In this document: positions 5,743-9,428 of the stretch, piece by piece
How the letters are laid out: the number at the start of each line of letters is the position of its first letter
Position numbering within the stretch: the first letter of the stretch is position 1
From: WLMZ01 sp037140375
GTDB lineage: Bacteria > Actinomycetota > Acidimicrobiia > Acidimicrobiales > Ilumatobacteraceae
NCBI GenBank assembly: GCA_037140375.1
Contig: JBAXER010000093.1
Location: 1-9,428 of the forward strand
DNA: 9,428 nt
Reading direction: 5' to 3'
Position numbers and translations under genes: made by a program
The notes under the pieces: model-generated
Told to the model about the DNA's origin: nothing
Seen by the model: only the letters and a program-made list of their open reading frames with translations
Database searches by the model: none

Positions 5743-6930
5743 TCAGCGCTCCTTTGGAAGGCCAAGAATGCGCTCGGCCACAATGTTGCGCTGCACCTGA
5801 GAGGTGCCCGCAGCAATGCCGAGCGAAAGGGCATGAATGCGCCCGTGCACGTGAGCGTGCGTGGGCAGGTCGCCGATGTCGTCGATGCTCAGCGATGCGC
5901 GGTCGAGCAGATGCATCGCGAGTTCGCCAAGGCGTGTACGAAGCTCGGCGTAGGCAAGCTTGAACACGTTGCCACCAGGACCCACAAGGCCGGTGCGCTG
6001 AGCTTGGCTGATGTTGCGCTTGGTCAGCGCCCACAGTGCATCGAGCTCGGCGCAGATACGGCCAATGTCGCGGCGCAAACCGGCGTCGTCCCAAGCGGTG
6101 ACACCGTTGCGGGTCACCCGCTTGGCGAGCTGGGCGAGGTCTCGGGCGAGTTCCATCGACTGCAGCATCTCGCTCACAAACGCGGTGCCGCGCTCGAAGC
6201 TCAGCGTGACCATCGCAACGCGCCAGCCGTCGTTTTCGTCGCCAACGCGGTTGGCTACTGGCACTCGTACTTCGTCGAAGAACACCTCACAGAATTCGGT
6301 GCTGCCCTCGAGTGTGCGTAGTGGGCGCACGTCCATTCCGGGCAGACCCATCGGCACGATGAGCCACGTGATGCCGCGGTGCTTGGGTACGTCGGTGTCG
6401 GTGCGTACGAGCATCTCGCAGTAGTCGGCGGTGTGGCCGAAGCTGGTCCATATCTTTTGTCCGTTGATGACGTAATCGTCGCCATCGCGAATGGCTCGGC
6501 AACTCAGGCTGGCCAAGTCGCTGCCAGCACCCGGCTCGCTGAAGCCCTGACACCAAATGTGTTCGCCTTTGAGAATGGCGGGCAGGTGGAATGCTTTCTG
6601 TTCGGCTGAGGCCTCGGTGATGAGGGTGGGGCCGGCGTGCAGCAGGCCGACGAAGTTCTGGCCCACGTATGGGGCGCGGGCGCGCTCGGTCTCTTCGAGA
6701 AAGATGAGGTGCTCGGTTGGGGTGGCGCCAAGACCGCCGTATTCGCGGGGCCAGTTGATGCCAGCGAAGCCGGCATCGAACAGCATGCGTTGCCACATCG
6801 AGTCGTACTCGCGGCGACCGATCCAGTCGTTGCGATGTGGCTCACTGGGCAGCTGAGGAATGACTGAGCTCAGCCAGTCGCGGAGCTTCAGACGGAACGA
6901 GTTTTCGGCATCGGTAAATTGCAGATCCAC
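5743..6930 (-). CDS. Acyl-CoA dehydrogenase, large (alpha-type) subunit of a probable heteromeric enzyme
   Basis: A 395-residue protein of normal family length. CQGFSEPGAGSDLASL (127-142) is the conserved middle-domain signature for FAD and substrate, and ITWLIVPM (187-194) follows. Glu246 in SFERG lies where isovaleryl/long-chain and ChsE-type enzymes carry the catalytic base. The alternative site near the C terminus reads IAAGTSQVQRNI (371-382), with Ala where medium-chain enzymes have Glu. The R-x-Q-F-G-x-P and GG-x-G motifs that bind FAD across the dimer interface are missing and appear instead in the downstream 316-residue protein. The two are therefore likely one enzyme with a shared active site, alpha,beta-desaturating an acyl-CoA. 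Start is GTG (6930-6928) giving MDLQFTDAENSF; only a weak GAAGTGAG precedes it. It is first gene of the four-gene operon and follows the palindrome at 6978-6994. The electron acceptor would be ETF. Confidence 0.92.
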   Translation of the reverse strand: MDLQFTDAENSFRLKLRDWLSSVIPQLPSEPHRNDWIGRREYDSMWQRMLFDAGFAGINWPREYGGLGATPTEHLIFLEETERARAPYVGQNFVGLLHAGPTLITEASAEQKAFHLPAILKGEHIWCQGFSEPGAGSDLASLSCRAIRDGDDYVINGQKIWTSFGHTADYCEMLVRTDTDVPKHRGITWLIVPMGLPGMDVRPLRTLEGSTEFCEVFFDEVRVPVANRVGDENDGWRVAMVTLSFERGTAFVSEMLQSMELARDLAQLAKRVTRNGVTAWDDAGLRRDIGRICAELDALWALTKRNISQAQRTGLVGPGGNVFKLAYAELRTRLGELAMHLLDRASLSIDDIGDLPTHAHVHGRIHALSLGIAAGTSQVQRNIVAERILGLPKER

Positions 6931-6971
6931 GCAGAGTTCTCACTTCGATCGGGTCATCAAGAACGTGGGCG

Positions 6972-6977
6972 AGCGTA
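6972..6977 (-). promoter_or_regulatory. Candidate -10 element of the acyl-CoA dehydrogenase operon
   Basis: Minus-strand TACGCT (TAnnnT form) directly abuts the palindrome at 6978-6994. The palindrome would fill a 17-nt spacer, but the hexamer at the -35 position (AGGCTT) is a poor match. Start of transcription would fall near 6965. Confidence 0.3.
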
Positions 6978-6994
6978 TCTGACGATGCGTCAGA
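6978..6994. promoter_or_regulatory. Candidate TetR-type operator, perfect palindrome TCTGACG-ATG-CGTCAGA
   Basis: Seven-bp perfect arms around a 3-bp centre, in the 112-bp gap (6931-7042) before the acyl-CoA dehydrogenase operon, centred about 56 nt upstream of the GTG. It abuts a possible -10 hexamer, where bound protein would block RNA polymerase. It shares size, outer arms and distance from the start codon with 1215-1231. The last gene of this operon encodes a TetR protein, the natural candidate to bind it. The rest of the gap holds only a short imperfect hairpin after the stop at 7043 and no gene. Confidence 0.62.
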
Positions 6995-7042
6995 AAGCCT
7001 TACTGTTGGGGCTCAGCGGGTGTTGGCGCAGCCCGAGGCTTG

Positions 7043-7792
7043 CTAGCAGGCGAGGCCGCCGTCGACGCTCACAATGGAGCCAGTCATGAATCGTGCCTGC
7101 TGAGAAGCAATGAAGGCGAACGCCTCGGCCATTTCGGATGGCTCGGCTTGGCCCATTGGCGACATCATCTTCGACATCTCACGAAAGTCGGCGCCTTCGG
7201 GCAACGTGGTAAACGAGTTGACGATATTCGTGTTGGTGCCGCCGGGTGCAACAGCGTTCACGCGCACGTTCTTGCCGCGGTATTCGAATGCCAAGGCCCG
7301 GGTGAGTTGCACAACGCCGCCCTTGCTCGAGCAGTACGCGGCGCTCCAGGGCAGGCCCATCAGACCGGCGTTTGAAGCCGTGTTGACGATGACGCCGTTG
7401 CCGGTTTCGAGCAGGTACGGCAGCGCGTAGCGGCACATGTAGAACGTGCCGTTGAGGTTCACGCCAACGATGCGGTCGAACCAGTCGGGGTCTTCTTCGT
7501 GCGTCCACGCGAAGTGGCCGATGCCTGCAATGTTGAGCAGGATGTCGATGCCGCCCATTGCTGCTGCGGCGGTGTCGACCACTGACTTCACGGTGGCTGA
7601 GTTCGATACGTCGCACACGTATGCGTACGCAGTGCCGCCATCGGCAGTGATGGTGGCGGCGGTCTCGTCGGCGCCCTTGAGATCGAGGCATGCCACGGTT
7701 GCGCCTTCGGCGGCAAACAGCAGTGCGGTGGCGCGGCCGATGCCCGAGCCAGTGCCAGTGATGATGACGCGCTTATCTGTGAAACGACTCAT
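7043..7792 (-). CDS. Classical short-chain dehydrogenase/reductase (FabG/BDH-like, NAD-type)
   Basis: A 249-residue protein of exact classical SDR length. TGTGSGIG at 12-19; Asp37 in CLDLKG indicates NAD(H) preference; NIAG (87-90) replaces NNAG; catalytic Ser140 in NTASNAG; Tyr153 and Lys157 in YCSSK; APGGTNT (182-188) after the sixth strand; and the usual C-terminal V-D-G-G at 243-246. It differs from the two roughly 297-residue dehydrogenases in this window by lacking the C-terminal extension and the MFE-2-like segments, so it probably oxidises a different alcohol, on a ring or side chain of the substrate. Its ATG overlaps the TGA of the acyl-CoA ligase (ATGA, 7789-7792), and a GGAGG (7799-7803) lies 6 nt upstream inside the ligase gene, so the two are co-translated. 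The precise substrate is unknown. Confidence 0.92.
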   Translation of the reverse strand: MSRFTDKRVIITGTGSGIGRATALLFAAEGATVACLDLKGADETAATITADGGTAYAYVCDVSNSATVKSVVDTAAAAMGGIDILLNIAGIGHFAWTHEEDPDWFDRIVGVNLNGTFYMCRYALPYLLETGNGVIVNTASNAGLMGLPWSAAYCSSKGGVVQLTRALAFEYRGKNVRVNAVAPGGTNTNIVNSFTTLPEGADFREMSKMMSPMGQAEPSEMAEAFAFIASQQARFMTGSIVSVDGGLAC

Positions 7793-9339
7793 GCCGTGCC
7801 TCCGTAAATGGTTCGTAGATCTTTCTTCAACACTTTGCCGCTGGGATTACGTGGCAGCGACTCCACAATCTCGAGCTGCTCAGGAACCTTGTGCATCGAG
7901 AGTTGTTGCTCGCGCAGGTAGCTCACCATGTCGGGCAAAGTCAGCGTGGTGCCTGGCTTGCAGACCACAACCGCGCATGCCCGTTCGCCGCTGGCGGCAT
8001 CGGGTAAACCAATGACCGCCGCATCGAGCACGCTGGGGTGCGCATACAGCAGGTCTTCGATTTCTTTGGCCGAGATGTTCTCGCCCTTGCGAATGATGAT
8101 GTCTTTGAGGCGACCGGTGATGCTGACCCAGCCGCCTTCGTCGATGATGCCGAGGTCTCCGGTGCGGAACCAGCCATCGGGGTCGAACGCTTCGTCGTCG
8201 AGTGAGCTATCGAGATAGCCGAGGCACACCTGCGGGCCGCGCACTTGCAGTTCGCCTTCTTCGTTTGCTCCGCACACGTGGCCGTCGATGATCGCACGGA
8301 TCTCAACATCGGGACACGCCCGACCGTCGGTGGTTGCCTTCTTGTCGTCGGGATCATCGACATGCACCATCGTGTTGATTGGTGCTTCGGTGAGTCCCCA
8401 TCCGCCGATGAGCGGTGCACCCATTTCGGCCATCATCTCGGCGTGCAAGGTCTTCGGCTTGGGGGCGCCGCCGCCGTTGAAGATACGCACGGCGGGCATG
8501 AGTGTTTCGCCAGCGGGCAACTGCCGTTGAGCATTGAGGTAGGCCAACCAGAACACGGTGCCAGCGCCAGCGCACGTGACGCCGTGCTCGCCCAACCAGC
8601 GTGGTGTGTCGGCGGGGCTGAAGGTCTCGACCATCAGCAACTCGACGCCGGTTTGCATGGCGTTGAAGAGCCAGACCAAGCCACCCACGTGGGTGATGGG
8701 GAAGACCACAGCGGCCTTATCGAGGGGGCCTACTTGCATGCTCCATTGCATGCCGTTGTTGGCTGCCGACATGCTGCGGTCGCTGTGCTTGGCGCCCTTG
8801 GGGTCGGCCGTGGTGCCCGACGAATAGAACAGCCACCGAAGCTCGCCGAACGCGGCAACGTAGGCGGGCAAGGTAGATGGGTCGCCTTCGGCGAGAGCGG
8901 GGTCGGCGACGATGATCTCAACGTCGCGATCGGCGGTGGCTTCGGTAACCATTGGCACGTAATCGAAGCCACGAAACGTGCCCGGCACGATCATCACTTT
9001 GCAGTCGCTTTGGCGGGTGATGAACGCCACTTCGCGAGTGCGGTAGATGGGCAGAATCGGGTTCTGGATAGCGCCGAGTCTGGATAACGCTGCGGCGAGA
9101 ACCAGCGACTCGAATCGTGACGGAAGAATCCACGACACGTTGGTGCCGATGCCAATGCCGTGCGCAGCCAAACCGGCGGCAACGCGCTCGCTCCATGCTC
9201 GGTATTCGCCGAACGTGAGGGTGCGGCCCTTTTCGTCGATTGCCATTCGCTTGTCTGGCGTGGCCTCGGCGCGCTCGCAGATGAGCTGCCACAGAGTCTT
9301 GCCCGTGGTGTCGATGAGTGCGTTGGTCAAGGTGTCCAT
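7789..9339 (-). CDS. Acyl-CoA synthetase (AMP-forming, class I adenylate-forming enzyme)
   Basis: A 516-residue full-length ANL enzyme that activates a carboxylic acid to its CoA thioester via an acyl-adenylate. Motifs in order: phosphate-binding loop YSSGTTADPKG (172-182), a variant of T-S-G-T-T-G-x-P-K-G with Ser and Ala at two positions; GGWGLTEAP (312-320), adenine binding; GWFRTGDLG (389-397) with the ribose-binding aspartate; hinge GRLKDIIIRKGENISAKEIE (409-428); and the catalytic lysine Lys502 in NPSGKVLKKDL (498-508). The A-D-P-K-G loop style and lack of a long-chain linker favour a medium-chain, cyclic or aryl acid over long fatty acids; this is inference. An AGAGGAGG ribosome site (9347-9354) lies 7 nt before the ATG at 9339, within the end of the preceding ligase gene, which overlaps it by 13 bp. 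The following SDR overlaps its stop by 4 bp. Confidence 0.93.
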   Translation of the reverse strand: MDTLTNALIDTTGKTLWQLICERAEATPDKRMAIDEKGRTLTFGEYRAWSERVAAGLAAHGIGIGTNVSWILPSRFESLVLAAALSRLGAIQNPILPIYRTREVAFITRQSDCKVMIVPGTFRGFDYVPMVTEATADRDVEIIVADPALAEGDPSTLPAYVAAFGELRWLFYSSGTTADPKGAKHSDRSMSAANNGMQWSMQVGPLDKAAVVFPITHVGGLVWLFNAMQTGVELLMVETFSPADTPRWLGEHGVTCAGAGTVFWLAYLNAQRQLPAGETLMPAVRIFNGGGAPKPKTLHAEMMAEMGAPLIGGWGLTEAPINTMVHVDDPDDKKATTDGRACPDVEIRAIIDGHVCGANEEGELQVRGPQVCLGYLDSSLDDEAFDPDGWFRTGDLGIIDEGGWVSITGRLKDIIIRKGENISAKEIEDLLYAHPSVLDAAVIGLPDAASGERACAVVVCKPGTTLTLPDMVSYLREQQLSMHKVPEQLEIVESLPRNPSGKVLKKDLRTIYGGTA

Positions 9340-9428
9340 TGTGCGGCCTCCTCTTGGGCGCGTGATTGCAGAGCGAGCTTGTCGACCTTGCCGATGGAGG
9401 TGAGCGGCAATGCGTCGAGCACCACCAG
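9327..9428 (-). CDS. C-terminal end of a second AMP-forming acyl-CoA ligase (5' part beyond window)
   Basis: The minus-strand frame entering at 9428 encodes 33 residues before the TGA at 9329-9327. It begins LVVLDALPLTSIGKVDKLAL, which is the end of an adenylate-forming enzyme: L-P-x-T-x-x-G-K-V-D-K, with the first Lys (fragment residue 14) as the conserved catalytic lysine of the C-terminal domain. Its last 13 bp overlap the start of the next ligase, and it contains that gene's ribosome site, so the two are in one operon. Specificity cannot be judged from the tail alone. Confidence is high for the family because the motif, its position near the C terminus and the reading frame all agree. Confidence 0.82.
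   Translation of the reverse strand: MVVLDALPLTSIGKVDKLALQSRAQEEAAQWTP
9347..9354 (-). promoter_or_regulatory. Strong ribosome binding site for the acyl-CoA synthetase
   Basis: Minus-strand AGAGGAGG, 7 nt before the ATG at 9339 and inside the coding end of the preceding ligase. It decides the start codon. Confidence 0.75.

Noticed and set aside
5738..6094. N-terminal extension of the small acyl-CoA dehydrogenase to an ATG at 6094
   Set aside because: The extra 119 codons lie wholly inside the large subunit gene in another frame and translate as Arg/Ala/His-rich sequence. The family start MDFELNDDERSL at 5737 fits, with a ribosome site.
6862..6885. Palindrome CTGAGCTCAG near the start of the large acyl-CoA dehydrogenase gene
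   Set aside because: Ten bp, within coding sequence, and not matching the TCTGA-N7-TCAGA spacing.
7028..7043. Possible terminator after the SDR at 7043
   Set aside because: The hairpin has a bulge and only six pairs with no U-tract, and alternative pairings compete, so it is not reported as a feature.
8245..9087. Plus-strand open frame of 280 codons opposite the acyl-CoA synthetase
   Set aside because: Antisense shadow of an ANL enzyme with complete motifs.

Overview
The window comes from a bacterium of roughly 60% G+C. The gene content (paired acyl-CoA dehydrogenases, several MFE-2-like short-chain dehydrogenases, a luciferase-like oxidoreductase of the F420 branch, a COG2159-type amidohydrolase and a TetR regulator) suggests an actinomycete-like organism. 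Acidimicrobiia or a mycobacterial relative are my best guesses, but this is inferred from gene families and not from a marker gene. I saw no RNA genes, mobile elements, CRISPR arrays or recent-transfer signals. Coding density is high, and ten genes are supported, two of them cut by the window edges.

Layout from right to left, because most genes lie on the minus strand. At 9327-9428 is the C-terminal end of one adenylate-forming acyl-CoA ligase. It overlaps a complete second acyl-CoA ligase (7789-9339), which overlaps by ATGA an NAD-type short-chain dehydrogenase (7043-7792). A 112-bp gap (6931-7042) carries a perfect 17-bp palindrome. Then follows a tight four-gene operon: large acyl-CoA dehydrogenase (5743-6930), small acyl-CoA dehydrogenase (4787-5737), MFE-2-like 3-hydroxyacyl-CoA dehydrogenase (3878-4777) and a TetR regulator (3218-3859). 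Convergent to it on the plus strand is a paralogous dehydrogenase (2306-3196). Divergent from that gene is an F420-type luciferase-like oxidoreductase (1286-2197), followed by an amidohydrolase (from 1163, running off the left edge).

Together the genes look like a catabolic locus for a carboxylic acid. It would be activated to a CoA thioester by the ligases, desaturated by a two-subunit acyl-CoA dehydrogenase, and oxidised at the 3-hydroxyacyl stage by one or more of the short-chain dehydrogenases. No enoyl-CoA hydratase or thiolase lies inside the window. The content recalls the fadE26-fadE27-fadD17-hsd4A group of mycobacterial sterol side-chain degradation, but the substrate cannot be read from sequence.

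The most interesting signal is regulatory. Two 17-bp inverted repeats of one design (TCTGA-N7-TCAGA) stand at almost the same distance upstream of the acyl-CoA dehydrogenase operon and of the amidohydrolase gene. They suggest a small regulon, plausibly controlled by the TetR protein encoded at the end of the operon.
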